Below are positions 1-8,406 of a stretch of 64,000 nucleotides of DNA, piece after piece (the first letter of the stretch is position 1; each line of letters begins with the position of its first letter). Origin of the DNA: SAR324 cluster bacterium (GTDB lineage: Bacteria; SAR324; XYD2-FULL-50-16); NCBI GenBank assembly GCA_028282885.1, contig JANQGX010000001.1:45414-109413 (forward strand), read 5' to 3'. The notes under the pieces are model-generated. The model was given only the letters and a program-made list of their open reading frames with translations. It had not been told where the DNA came from and did not search any database. The position numbers and the translations under genes were made by a program.

Positions 1-174
1 CTTACAAAAGGCTTAACCTATTTATATTTTGGATATGGCGAATATTCAAAAAAACCAGCAGAGGAGACCCCCATGGAGCGTGACGACGTCAAAGCAAGAG
101 AAGCCTTGGGAACGATTTCCAGCCTGTTTCGGGAGGTGAAAGCCCCAAGCACGGTTCTTAGGAGACTAAATTGA
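1..174 (+). CDS. C-terminal end of an unidentified protein (5' end outside window)
   Basis: Frame 1 is open from the first base to a TGA at 172-174, giving 57 residues that end in VLRRLN. The stop overlaps the TTG start of the next gene (TTGA), a typical translationally coupled junction. An internal ATG at 73 is preceded by GAGGAG at 61-66, so a separate 33-residue protein starting there is the alternative. The visible part has a Tyr-rich stretch (YLYFGYGEY) followed by a charged helix-like tail. I do not recognise the family. Confidence 0.5.
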   Translation, partial: LTKGLTYLYFGYGEYSKKPAEETPMERDDVKAREALGTISSLFREVKAPSTVLRRLN

Positions 175-854
175 ACACGAACATTGCGAAACCCGCCAAA
201 GTGGCGATTATCGGCGCCAGCGGAACCTATGGCAAGGGGATACTTGCCCGAGCTGAGGAGATCGGTGTCAAAGCGGTGGTGGTGACACGGTCGCCGCACA
301 AGTTTCAAGACGTCAAGGCGACGACTACCGTGGTCGAGACTCAATTGAATGAAGAGGAGAAACTGAAGGAGGCATTTCTGGGCTGCGATGGCGTCATCTC
401 GGCTCTCGGCGATAATAGAAAAGAGCGCCCGAAGACGAACTGTTTGCCGCATGTCTGGAACGCCATGAAGGCTGTCGACGTGACAAAGTATATCGGTATG
501 GCCTCCGGGGCGATGATGATGCCGGGGGAGAAGCGTGGAGCGGTCCAACTTGTCGTGCATCTGCCGCTTACCGTGTTGAAAATCTTTGGAGTCGATTTTT
601 TAGAGCAGAACGAATGGGAGCGCGACAGTCTGTTATTGGGAAAGAACGGGGCAGATAGCATCAGGTGGGTAATTACCAGGGTGATCAGGCCGACCGAGAC
701 GCCCTTTGTCGGAGCCTACGCTCACAAGAATGAACGCGGTCCGTTGAATTGTTCGATATACGACCATGGCGATTTCTGCTTGTATTGCGTGGCGTCAAGC
801 GAGTGGGAAGGGCTTGCGCCGCAGGTCAACTCCGGGCCACAACCAAAGAAATAG
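171..854 (+). CDS. NAD(P)-binding Rossmann protein (NmrA/SDR-like)
   Basis: This is a 227-residue protein with an N-terminal dinucleotide-binding fold: a beta strand (VAIIGAS) followed by the glycine motif GASGTYGKG near residues 15-23. That is the pattern of atypical short-chain dehydrogenase/NmrA proteins, which bind NAD(P)H and act as reductases, epimerases or redox sensors in the cytoplasm. Residues around 75-80 (GVISALGD) match the usual strand-4 region. I see no clear YxxxK catalytic pair, so a specific reaction cannot be given. The TTG start at 171 is chosen because AGGAG lies six bases upstream and the start overlaps the preceding stop. It could be co-transcribed with the truncated gene at the left edge. 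Confidence 0.75.
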   Translation: MNTNIAKPAKVAIIGASGTYGKGILARAEEIGVKAVVVTRSPHKFQDVKATTTVVETQLNEEEKLKEAFLGCDGVISALGDNRKERPKTNCLPHVWNAMKAVDVTKYIGMASGAMMMPGEKRGAVQLVVHLPLTVLKIFGVDFLEQNEWERDSLLLGKNGADSIRWVITRVIRPTETPFVGAYAHKNERGPLNCSIYDHGDFCLYCVASSEWEGLAPQVNSGPQPKK

Positions 855-1098
855 TACGACCCCAAAAATTGTAACGTTCGTGACTGATCATAATGAAGCT
901 CCGCTGAAATACACCCGCTAACTAGCCGGATCACGTTGTTTTTTGTTCCAAGCCTTTTGGAGTAAGTCACTAAAGAGGTGTGGATAATCATACAGCCTAA
1001 ATCCGTGGTTGAATGAAGGTCCGCGAAAAATGCTATATCTTTTGCAGGGAGGTGTGCGTTTTTCGCTTGGCAAAACCTCAATGAATGACCCTATTTTC

Positions 1099-1127
1099 TT
1101 GACAATTAAAATCGGATTTTTTAGTAT
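1099..1127 (+). promoter_or_regulatory. Predicted sigma70 promoter of the catabolic cluster
   Basis: TTGACA at 1099-1104 is followed after 17 bases by TAGTAT at 1122-1127, a good sigma70-type promoter. The expected transcription start, about 1134, lies just before the first palindromic operator (1144-1155), so a repressor bound there would block initiation or early elongation. The 555-1408 side of the 554-bp gap before the Gfo/Idh gene holds this promoter, two operators and no convincing gene. Confidence 0.6.
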
Positions 1128-1143
1128 CAGATCATTGTATTAT

Positions 1144-1155
1144 TTAAACGTTTAA
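1144..1155. promoter_or_regulatory. LacI-family operator O1, TTAAACGTTTAA
   Basis: This is a perfect 12-bp palindrome with the central CG typical of LacI/GalR-family operators. It sits just downstream of the predicted promoter and is repeated exactly at 1355-1366. The LacI-type regulator encoded at 4222 is the obvious candidate to bind it. Confidence 0.7.
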
Positions 1156-1354
1156 CTTCAACTGAACTTAAGTCTTCAGAGCAACCCCGGAACGATTTAT
1201 CAGGAAACTGTAAAATCCCGCATCTCTTTAGCAAAAGGAATCACACGTTCGATTCTCCGGGTTTGATCTACTTCACAAATTCAGGATCGATTCGCTATAT
1301 TACGACTTCTTTTTGTTATTAAACCAATCGATAGTCAAAGATCTCTGATGAGAA

Positions 1355-1366
1355 TTAAACGTTTAA
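1355..1366. promoter_or_regulatory. LacI-family operator O2, TTAAACGTTTAA
   Basis: This is an exact second copy of the 12-bp palindrome, 211 bp downstream of O1 and 42 bp before the Gfo/Idh start codon. A 211-bp separation is close to 20 helical turns at 10.5 bp per turn, which would put both sites on the same face of the DNA and permit looping by a tetrameric repressor. The looping idea is inference. Confidence 0.65.
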
Positions 1367-1408
1367 CACAAAAATCAGGAACCGCTCAGATCCGGGAAGG
1401 AGAGACTG

Positions 1409-2776
1409 ATGCCAAAAAGCGCACCTGTCAGAACAGCGTTGTTGGGAGCTGGTGAAAGAGGAGCATTAATGTTTGGACTTTTTGCCCGTAAACATCCTGA
1501 TGTGTTTAAGTACGTGGCAGTAGCCGAGCCGAACAGAGATCGTCGGGAAAGATTTGTCAGAGATTTTGATATCAAGCCGGAGAATGTTTTTTCAAGTTGG
1601 GAGAAACTGCTAGAGAAGCCTCAGTTGGCGGATGCCGTCATTATCGCCATGCCTGATCGCTTCCATTTCCATTCCACTGTAGCGGCTTTGCAAAAGGGGT
1701 ATCACGTACTACTCGAAAAACCGATGGCACAGACACCGGGAGAATGTGTACGCATGGTGCGGGAGGCTGAAAAGCGGGGAACCATTTTGCAGATATTTCT
1801 GGAATGCCGGTATTTAAAGCTTTATGAAGAGCTGAAGAGGTTGATTGTTTCCGGAAAGATCGGCAGGGTTATGGGGATGCAGTCAATGGAGAATTTGGGA
1901 TACTGGCATTTTATCATGAGTTATGTCCGCGGATTTGCTAGACGCGCCGAAGATGTCGTTTCCTTTCTGTCAGCCAAGGGTATCCATGATTTTGATCTGT
2001 TAAACTGGCTGGCGGGATCCCGCCCTTCGAAGGTTTCCTCGTTTGGCGATTGCTCGTTCTTCAGGCCGGACAATGCTCCCGAAGGTGCTCCCGAGAGATG
2101 CCTGGACGGATGCCCGCAGGAAAGAACCTGCCCGTTTCATGCCTACAGGCAATACATCAAGCCGGGATTTCCGCAGATCCCTTTTTCACTTCTCACCGGT
2201 ATCACCCCGGGAACATTGGTCGACGGATATATCAAATACCCTCACTTGAGAAGCCTTTCAGCCTATAATCTGACTGCTATCGACAGAGACGGCAGAATTG
2301 AAGAGTTGAAGACGGGACCGCACGGAAGGTGCGTTTTTCGTTGCGACAACGATGTCATGGACAGCCAGATTGTTAACATTCAATACGAAAACGGAATCCT
2401 ATCGTCACTATCGCTTTCAGCGTTCAGCGTTGCCTGGGAAAGAACCCTGAACGTCAACGGTTCTGCCGGCGAGTTATATTCCAAAGATTTATCGGGGAAG
2501 CTCGAACTAAGGACCTTCGATCCGCGGATAAGTGTTCGTCGGAAAAGAATACGATTCAATCCGCTTTTTCACGGCGGTTCGGACGGAACCGTGCTGCTTA
2601 AGTTTGCCAAATCCGTCAAAGCGGGCGACAGTAATGATGAAGTACTGACAAGCGGTCGTGATGCTCTGGAAAGCCACTTTCTCTGTTTTGCAGGTGAAGA
2701 GGCGCGTAAAAACAATACGGTTGTTGACATGGACGAGTTCAGGATCAGGGCGGAGAAAGAAGCTGATGCACTGTAA
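1409..2776 (+). CDS. Gfo/Idh/MocA family oxidoreductase
   Basis: This 455-residue protein has the family layout. An N-terminal Rossmann fold carries LLGAGERG (about 11-18). The conserved EKP motif (LLEKPMAQTP, about 101-110) lines the nicotinamide site, and KGIHDFDLLNWLAG (about 190-203) holds the usual catalytic His/Asp region. These enzymes oxidise or reduce sugars, inositols or sugar acids with NAD(P). A Cys cluster at about 231, 235 and 241 is reminiscent of a metal site; it occurs in a subset of the family but is not required for activity. GGAAGGAGA precedes the ATG. The gene heads a cluster with a GPH symporter, a LacI repressor and an MFS permease, so it probably acts on the imported sugar. 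The substrate cannot be read from sequence. Confidence 0.88.
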   Translation: MPKSAPVRTALLGAGERGALMFGLFARKHPDVFKYVAVAEPNRDRRERFVRDFDIKPENVFSSWEKLLEKPQLADAVIIAMPDRFHFHSTVAALQKGYHVLLEKPMAQTPGECVRMVREAEKRGTILQIFLECRYLKLYEELKRLIVSGKIGRVMGMQSMENLGYWHFIMSYVRGFARRAEDVVSFLSAKGIHDFDLLNWLAGSRPSKVSSFGDCSFFRPDNAPEGAPERCLDGCPQERTCPFHAYRQYIKPGFPQIPFSLLTGITPGTLVDGYIKYPHLRSLSAYNLTAIDRDGRIEELKTGPHGRCVFRCDNDVMDSQIVNIQYENGILSSLSLSAFSVAWERTLNVNGSAGELYSKDLSGKLELRTFDPRISVRRKRIRFNPLFHGGSDGTVLLKFAKSVKAGDSNDEVLTSGRDALESHFLCFAGEEARKNNTVVDMDEFRIRAEKEADAL

Positions 2777-2805
2777 TCGGGCAGGCGAACTCAACAGGGA
2801 GACAA

Positions 2806-4170
2806 ATGGAAAAACAAGAAATCTTTGCGGATTCGACAGATCTTATATCTACAGGAACGAAAATCGGATACGGCGTTGGTGATCTGGCGGCAAATCTGGT
2901 ATTTCAGTCGATATTAATTTATCTCCTGTTCTTTTTCACAGATGTCTTTGGAATTGCTGCTCCGGTAGCCGGATTGATTTTTCTTATATCCAAAATCTGG
3001 GACGGAATCTCCGACCCGATCATGGGATATATCTCCGACCGCACCCACACGCGATGGGGAAAAAAACGGCCTTATCTGCTATTTGGCTCTGTTCCTTTGG
3101 GATTATGTTTCTTTCTACTTTTCCTGTCGCCGCCTCTTCCCGCCCACTTGAAACCGGTTTACGCCCTGGTCTTTTTTCTGCTGGTCTGCACCGGCTACAC
3201 TGTGGTCAATATTCCCTACGGCGCTTTGACCGCCTCCCTGACAAGCGACTCGCATGAAAGATCCAGGTTAACCGGATATCGAATGTTCTGCGCCATCCTT
3301 GGAACATTGATTGTTGCAGGAGCGACCAAACCGCTGATCGGCTTGTTCTCATCGCAAAAGACCGGCTTCGCAGTCATTGCAGGAATATATGGATTCTTTG
3401 CAGCGACCCTGACCCTGGTGACCTTTGTTTCCGTAAAGGAAAAGATTCGGCAGAACAAAGCCGAGCAATATCGATTAAAGGATGTCGTCCTTGTAATCAA
3501 AAACAATCAACCGTTCATTGTGCTGTCCCTCGGCATGATTCTGCATCTCTGCGCTGTGGGTATTATCGCGGCCATGGTCAACTTCTACTTCAAGTACTAT
3601 TTGAAAGACGAGTCGTTTGCCGCAATAGCCCTGTTGTGCATTTTTGTGTCTGCCGCAGCAGCCCTGCCGTTATGGATTCTTATATCAAAACGGCTGAACA
3701 AGAAAGCGGCCTTTAACCTGGGCATGGGGTTGCTGGCTCTTTCTCTCGGCGCTGTTTACCTGGTAAAGGAACTCAATCCGGCGGTATTGATTCCGGCCTT
3801 TGTCCTGACGGGTATCGGCATTTCAACCATTTTTTTCAGCCCAACCGCCATGATACCGGACACGGTGGAATACAGTGAATGGAAAATAGGGCTTAGACGG
3901 GAAGGAATCCTGTATGGATTTTATTACTTCGGACAGAAGCTGGCTGCCGCATTTGCAGGTTTCATCTGCGGACAGGGATTGGGGTTAGTCGGTTTTAAGC
4001 CAAATGCTGAACAGACTGCGTTCGCCCTGGAGGGAATTCGCATAATGACGACTCTGGTTCCGATTATCATTATCATTGCGGGGATTGCCCTGATCAGTTT
4101 TTATCCCATCGATGCCAAACTACATCAAAGGATGTTGAAAGAGATCGAAGAAAGAACAAAGGCGGCGTAA
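2806..4170 (+). CDS. GPH-family (MelB-like) cation:sugar symporter
   Basis: This 454-residue integral membrane protein has about 12 hydrophobic segments and belongs to the glycoside-pentoside-hexuronide:cation symporter family (MFS_2). The diagnostic early loop is present: KIWDGISDPIMGYISDRT, the DxxxDPxxGxxxD signature that carries the cation-site aspartates, near residues 63-80. TRWGKKRPYLLFG follows, matching the family's RxGxxRP motif. It should import a sugar, glycoside or uronide with Na+ or H+ in the inner membrane. It starts 29 bp after the oxidoreductase gene, with AGGGAG upstream of the ATG, so the two are likely co-transcribed from the operator-controlled promoter. Confidence 0.9.
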   Translation: MEKQEIFADSTDLISTGTKIGYGVGDLAANLVFQSILIYLLFFFTDVFGIAAPVAGLIFLISKIWDGISDPIMGYISDRTHTRWGKKRPYLLFGSVPLGLCFFLLFLSPPLPAHLKPVYALVFFLLVCTGYTVVNIPYGALTASLTSDSHERSRLTGYRMFCAILGTLIVAGATKPLIGLFSSQKTGFAVIAGIYGFFAATLTLVTFVSVKEKIRQNKAEQYRLKDVVLVIKNNQPFIVLSLGMILHLCAVGIIAAMVNFYFKYYLKDESFAAIALLCIFVSAAAALPLWILISKRLNKKAAFNLGMGLLALSLGAVYLVKELNPAVLIPAFVLTGIGISTIFFSPTAMIPDTVEYSEWKIGLRREGILYGFYYFGQKLAAAFAGFICGQGLGLVGFKPNAEQTAFALEGIRIMTTLVPIIIIIAGIALISFYPIDAKLHQRMLKEIEERTKAA

Positions 4171-4194
4171 TCTCGGACAACTATATTAAGCAAC

Positions 4195-4206
4195 TGAAAC
4201 GTTACC
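4195..4206. promoter_or_regulatory. Degenerate copy of the LacI-type operator
   Basis: The sequence TGAAACGTTACC shares the AAACGTTA core with the two perfect operators upstream of the cluster. It lies in the short gap between the symporter and regulator genes, 16 bp before the regulator's TTG start. A weak autoregulatory site is plausible; a chance match is also possible. Confidence 0.35.
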
Positions 4207-4221
4207 AACCAAAAGAGAGAT

Positions 4222-5259
4222 TTGACGGAAAAGGAAACAAAAAAAATCACAATCAAGGACGTGGCCAAAAAGGCGGGAGTCTCCATTGCAACGGTCTCGT
4301 ATGCGATTAACAACACCCGGCAAGTCAGCCGTGAAGTTAAGGAAAGGATATTCACGGTAATGGAGGAGATCGATTACCAGCCTAATCGAATTGCCGGAAG
4401 CCTGCGTAGAGCCTCTACTAAAATAGTCGGTTTAATTGTTCCGGATATTGCGAATCCGATATATGCCGAGCTTTCGAGGATAATCGAAGAACAACTGACG
4501 GAAGCCGGATTCACCCTGATCGTCAGCAATTCCGAGCACAGTCTGGAAAAAGAGAAGAACAGTCTAACCATGCTAAGGACCATGCGGGCTGACGGGGTCA
4601 TCATCATCCCCTCTTCTTCGAAAACGGATCATATCAACAGCCTGGTAAAAAGCGGTGTCCCTGCCGTGATTCTGGACAGAACCGTCGAAAACATAGTTGC
4701 TGACGCAGTTTTTATCGATCATGCAAAAGCTATTTTTGATGCAACAGAGTATCTTATCGGATTGGGGCATAGCCGAATCGGGTATCTTGATAAAAATCTG
4801 AATGTTTATCACAAAACGCTTCGGCAGGAAGGCTTTCGCGCGGCTCTTGATAAGCATGGAGTTGAATATCACAAAGAATTTCACGTTCAGGCAGGAACGA
4901 CTTTTGAAGCCGGCGCGAGTGCTATGGAAGTTCTGCTCCAAAAAAAGCCCGGGCCAAGCGCGGTTCTGGCGTTTGACGACCTCATTGCCGTGGGTGCCCT
5001 TAGAACCTGCAAGGACTTTCAACTTGACGTCCCAAACGATCTCTCGATCATGGGATTTGACGACATGCCGCTGTGCTCATATACCGTTCCCCGTTTGAGT
5101 ACGATTTTCTACCCCAGGTTCAGAATGGCGGATACAGCCTGCAGAATGTTGCTGGGAAGAATCAACGACGAAGAAGAGGGAGAATATCGTCAGGTTGTCC
5201 TTCCGTTGGATCTGGTTATCAGGGAAACGACATCATTTAACGAAACCAGGGTAAAATGA
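4222..5259 (+). CDS. LacI/GalR-family transcriptional repressor
   Basis: This 345-residue protein has an N-terminal lac-type helix-turn-helix (ITIKDVAKKAGVSIATVSYA, about 9-28) followed by the hinge helix region (NRIAGSLRRAS). The periplasmic-binding-protein-like effector and dimerisation domain starts near VPDIANPIYAELS. Such regulators usually repress sugar genes until a sugar ligand binds. It is the likely ligand of the two TTAAACGTTTAA palindromes upstream of the cluster. A TTG start with AAAGAGAGA upstream is used because no ATG lies before the HTH. The stop overlaps the ATG of the next permease (ATGA), so both are translated from one message. Confidence 0.92.
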   Translation: MTEKETKKITIKDVAKKAGVSIATVSYAINNTRQVSREVKERIFTVMEEIDYQPNRIAGSLRRASTKIVGLIVPDIANPIYAELSRIIEEQLTEAGFTLIVSNSEHSLEKEKNSLTMLRTMRADGVIIIPSSSKTDHINSLVKSGVPAVILDRTVENIVADAVFIDHAKAIFDATEYLIGLGHSRIGYLDKNLNVYHKTLRQEGFRAALDKHGVEYHKEFHVQAGTTFEAGASAMEVLLQKKPGPSAVLAFDDLIAVGALRTCKDFQLDVPNDLSIMGFDDMPLCSYTVPRLSTIFYPRFRMADTACRMLLGRINDEEEGEYRQVVLPLDLVIRETTSFNETRVK

Positions 5260-6461
5260 AAAACCGTTGTCTAACCTTCGGCGGATACTTCTCTCTGCTG
5301 ACTTACGGATTGGCCGCCACAATTGCCGGACCGGCCCTGGATCAGATCCGGACGACCTTCGAGGCCTCCTCCGGACAGGTCGGATTTCTTTTTACGGCCC
5401 TGTCCATCGGCTTCATATGTACTGTTGCAACATCCGGCCTTTACATAGACAGGTTTTCTCTCAAACCGGCCAGTGTCGCTGGGCAGTTGATCCTGCCCGT
5501 CGGATTAATCGCGTTTGGTCTGTCGGATTCCATTCTGTTCGGTTCAATCGCTTTTTTTATCATCGGCGTCGGTGGAGGACTTATTGAGATTGCGACCAAT
5601 ACATTGATCTCCACACTGCATTCGGAAAACAGGGCATCATCCTTAAATATGCTGCACCTCTTTTTCGGATTCGGCGCACTGACCGGATCCTTTCTATCCG
5701 GGGTTATGGTTCAGGCAGGGTTAGGATGGCGGACAGTATTCTTAGCAACAGGTTTTGCTTCATTAATTGTCGTTCTCCCATTGGTCCTGCCCGCTTATCC
5801 TCTAAACCGGTCATCCGGCGCACTATCTTTTATTAATTCATTGGGTTTACTTAAAAACAGCTACATGCTGCTGATCTGTCTGGCCGTTGTACTTTATGTC
5901 GGAATCGAAATGGCAATAAACAGCTGGTCGGTGATTTATATGGAGACGTATATCAAACTGGATAAGCTGACCGCCAGTTCCATACTCAGCTACTTCTGGA
6001 TACTAATGACCTTCGGAAGAATATTGTGCGCCTGGCTCAGCAGAAAAATTCAGGCTCACAACCTTTTGACCGGACTTGTTTTGCTGTCCTGCCTGACCTA
6101 CCCGTTGTTCATATTGTCTACCAACGGTGTATTGAGCGGCATTTCACTGGCCCTGACAGGGCTGTCGTTTTCAGGGATATTCCCTGTTTTGGTTGCTTTA
6201 AACAGCAACCGGTTTCCCGATATGACGGGAACAGGGACCGGCTTAATGATGTCGTTTATGGGACTTGGTTTGATGCTTTTTCCCTGGATGACCGGTGTAC
6301 TGGCGGATTTACTTTCCCTGCAATGGAGTATGAGATTATTAACCATCGCTGTCGTCGTATTGTTTGCTGTGACGGTGCTGTTGAGACTTCAAACCCGATC
6401 CCTTTTAAGAAATCATGACGACCAAAAAACTGAAAGCAGCCATGATAGGCACAGGCGATAG
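5256..6461 (+). CDS. MFS permease (FucP-like sugar transporter)
   Basis: This is a 401-residue polytopic protein with about 12 hydrophobic segments. The start overlaps the lacI stop by four bases. The layout and glycine-rich helices (IIGVGGGLIEIATNTLIS, about 106-123) resemble the fucose/glucose-type MFS branch, where an N-terminal helix carries a conserved sequence of this kind. It probably moves a sugar or sugar acid related to the cluster's substrate, which would give the cluster two transporters. The 3' end overlaps the first 47 bases of a truncated Gfo/Idh reading frame, so the original downstream gene has been lost. Confidence 0.85.
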   Translation: MKNRCLTFGGYFSLLTYGLAATIAGPALDQIRTTFEASSGQVGFLFTALSIGFICTVATSGLYIDRFSLKPASVAGQLILPVGLIAFGLSDSILFGSIAFFIIGVGGGLIEIATNTLISTLHSENRASSLNMLHLFFGFGALTGSFLSGVMVQAGLGWRTVFLATGFASLIVVLPLVLPAYPLNRSSGALSFINSLGLLKNSYMLLICLAVVLYVGIEMAINSWSVIYMETYIKLDKLTASSILSYFWILMTFGRILCAWLSRKIQAHNLLTGLVLLSCLTYPLFILSTNGVLSGISLALTGLSFSGIFPVLVALNSNRFPDMTGTGTGLMMSFMGLGLMLFPWMTGVLADLLSLQWSMRLLTIAVVVLFAVTVLLRLQTRSLLRNHDDQKTESSHDRHRR

Positions 6462-6516
6462 AATCTCGCTCCACTTCCCGGGGTACCTTGCATCAGAACA
6501 TTCAGAGCTTTGCTAA
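6415..6516 (+). pseudogene. Truncated N-terminus of a second Gfo/Idh oxidoreductase
   Basis: A 33-codon frame starts at ATG 6415, inside the end of the MFS gene, and stops at TAA 6514. It encodes KAAMIGTGDRISLHFPGYLA, the first beta strand, glycine loop and helix of a Gfo/Idh Rossmann fold, and then ends abruptly. Intact members run 330-450 residues. The family match and the position at the end of a cluster already using this family argue that a deletion or recombination joined this stub to unrelated DNA near 6510. An unrelated small peptide gene is the less likely alternative. Confidence 0.65.
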
Positions 6517-6540
6517 CTCTACAATCTCAACGAAAACATC

Positions 6541-6951
6541 ATGCTAAAAAGCCTATACCACCCTGGAATTCAAACACTAATATTTTTTGAAAATTCTCCT
6601 CCGAACGACAACCGCCTCCGGGAAGGCACCCATGTCTTTGTTTGCGGAGCTCTTCAAAACCCAAAGAAAACCGGATCTCTGCTGGGCTCGGTTCCTTCGT
6701 TCACGTATGGGGCTGTGAAAGGATTCCACAGGGGAACGGAAATGATCAACAACCGTGAAATTCCCTTCATGCTGCCTTCAGAGGGCGATCCCGACAAAGT
6801 TCTCACCGGCATCGTCTGGCTCGACCTCAGCGGCGATCAGTTAAGCAAAATCGAAGCATTGGAGTTGGAAAACAACTACCGAAAACGAATCCGCCTTCCA
6901 GTTCAGATCGGAGAACTACAGATCGAAGCGTTTACCTATGTGAAGAAGTAG
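6541..6951 (+). CDS. Gamma-glutamylcyclotransferase/AIG2-like protein
   Basis: This 136-residue protein has a GGCT-like core. HVFVCGALQNP (about 31-41) corresponds to the family's VFVYGTLxxP strand and loop. VLTGIVWLDLSGDQLSKIEALE (about 87-108) matches the segment that carries the catalytic glutamate. The family converts gamma-glutamyl peptides to 5-oxoproline or handles related gamma-glutamylamines. Here the usual YGTL tyrosine is replaced by Cys, so activity is uncertain. The start is not well marked by a ribosome-binding site, and the first 25 residues may not be translated. It stands alone downstream of the Gfo/Idh stub. Confidence 0.6.
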   Translation: MLKSLYHPGIQTLIFFENSPPNDNRLREGTHVFVCGALQNPKKTGSLLGSVPSFTYGAVKGFHRGTEMINNREIPFMLPSEGDPDKVLTGIVWLDLSGDQLSKIEALELENNYRKRIRLPVQIGELQIEAFTYVKK

Positions 6952-7042
6952 CAGCTCAAACATTTACTTAAGTGCTGAAAAGTTACATGCGGGGATTTTT
7001 AAACGATTTGTTTGTACCGGGGAGAAAAGCCATCTGTCTGCC

Positions 7043-7759
7043 TTAGACGACTTCGGTGAGAGAGCTTTGAGCCACCCTGAAATAATAGTTCCTCGCTTGA
7101 GGAGAGGCTTTTCTGGCATTTTCATCCGAGAGGGCAAATGAAGACCGAGTTGAGTCCTTGGGTTTGAAGTAAAACATGCCTTTGGAAGGGTTGTAGAGAA
7201 TCTCCCCGACATCGGAAATTCCCTTTAATGACCAGTATTCCACCCAAATCCGTTTATCTTCTGCAGGATGACTCTCATGCAGTTTAATCATTTTCAAATC
7301 CCACTTGTTAAAACCTTTAGGCAATTTGGCCGTTCTGACAGATTCCGTCTCAACCGCTTCATCTCGTTGCTCAGCCGGAGTAGAGGTCTTTTCCGGTTTT
7401 TTATAGGCAAACAGCTTCTCTCCCAAAATCTCCTCCAGCGCCTGGTAAAATTCAAAACCGAAAATATTTTCCATTCCGGCAACCCTGGATATTAAAACCT
7501 CTCCATCTGCATTTGCCTGTAAATCCCCTGACTCTGATTCGGAAAGATTTTCACCACGCGCTTTTTTGATAGCCGAGACCAGGTTGGTTCCAAAAATGGT
7601 GTGTAATTGCTGCAGAATCTGACGGAGTTTTTCCAATTGGTTGGTCTTTCTCTCTTCCAGGGAGAGGGAATTTTCTTCCCGGTAGATCTGCTCCCAGCTT
7701 TCAAGCTCCCTGTTGCTTTGTAACTTTTCCTCTTTTTCCAAGCTCAAACCTTCTACCAA
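7043..7759 (-). CDS. Unrecognised coiled-coil-rich protein
   Basis: This 238-residue frame starts from a TTG without a visible ribosome-binding site. Residues 1-60 are strongly charged and probably helical or coiled-coil (EKEEKLQSNRELESWEQ). The second half has aromatic, basic segments such as KGFNKWDLKMIKLHESHP and GMFYFKPKDS. I do not recognise a family. The same frame stays open upstream to about 7812, past the stop of the 74-residue frame at 7795. Adding one A in the A5 run at 7798-7802 would join the two into about 326 residues. This may therefore be the 3' part of one longer, frameshifted gene. Confidence 0.5.
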   Translation of the reverse strand: MVEGLSLEKEEKLQSNRELESWEQIYREENSLSLEERKTNQLEKLRQILQQLHTIFGTNLVSAIKKARGENLSESESGDLQANADGEVLISRVAGMENIFGFEFYQALEEILGEKLFAYKKPEKTSTPAEQRDEAVETESVRTAKLPKGFNKWDLKMIKLHESHPAEDKRIWVEYWSLKGISDVGEILYNPSKGMFYFKPKDSTRSSFALSDENARKASPQARNYYFRVAQSSLTEVV

Positions 7760-7794
7760 ACGATCTGTAAACGAGCTGTCCTGCCCAAAACAGT

Positions 7795-8019
7795 CTATTT
7801 TTCCAGATTGCCCTCACCACATTTAAACGGATTCTCTACTTTAGAACTATAAACACGAACGATTTTCTGGGCTTCTTTCATGGCTGTACGTTCTTTGGAG
7901 CTCATTCTGTAAAGCATACCATCGGCTTTATTTTCTTCTTCTTTCTTCAAGCTTGTAAAAACGGGTCTAAACACTCTTTTGAATATCATAGATTTAAGAA
8001 TATTTGGTTGGTTTTTCAA
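7795..8019 (-). CDS. Small basic protein, possibly 5' part of the downstream gene
   Basis: This 74-residue basic frame (MIFKRVFRPVFTSLKKEEEN and onward) ends at TAG immediately after an A5 run. No ribosome-binding site is evident for the TTG at 8019; an ATG at 7989 is an alternative start. It lies head-to-tail with the coiled-coil frame at 7043-7759, and a one-base slip at the A5 run joins them. I recognise no domain. Read with its neighbour it is either an upstream partner gene or the N-terminus of a single broken gene. Confidence 0.4.
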   Translation of the reverse strand: MKNQPNILKSMIFKRVFRPVFTSLKKEEENKADGMLYRMSSKERTAMKEAQKIVRVYSSKVENPFKCGEGNLEK

Positions 8020-8406
8020 GTGAATACATCAATAGAACATCAACTACCGATAGTTATTACCAATTCTCCGCAAATTAAGCATATTTTAAGGGAAATATCC
8101 AGCAAATTATCCAGTTTTTTCTAAGTTTTTCATCAATTTAACCCACTTTACAATTTGCCTTCCAACTTGACATCAATTGACATTCAATACTCAGTCCATA
8201 TTGAGGGTTGCCTTTCTCTGGTACAACATGATCAAAGGTTGCAAACCAATGATAACAATCCCCTGCTATTTTTAAAAATAGGCAAATTGCTTTTCCAATC
8301 CTTGATAATATCAATTCTCTATTCTATGATCTTATTAACAGGTGAGAGGTGAAACATTCGTTCCCCAAATTCCGTTCTGGGCTCTTTTAACTTCTTCAGA
8401 GTATCT
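8020..8406. other. Intergenic region between divergent genes
   Basis: This is a 387-bp AT-rich gap between the leftward frame at 7795-8019 and the rightward 472-residue gene. It contains two closely spaced TTGACAT motifs around 8167-8183 that could serve as -35 elements for the rightward gene. I see no convincing protein or RNA gene. Confidence 0.35.
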
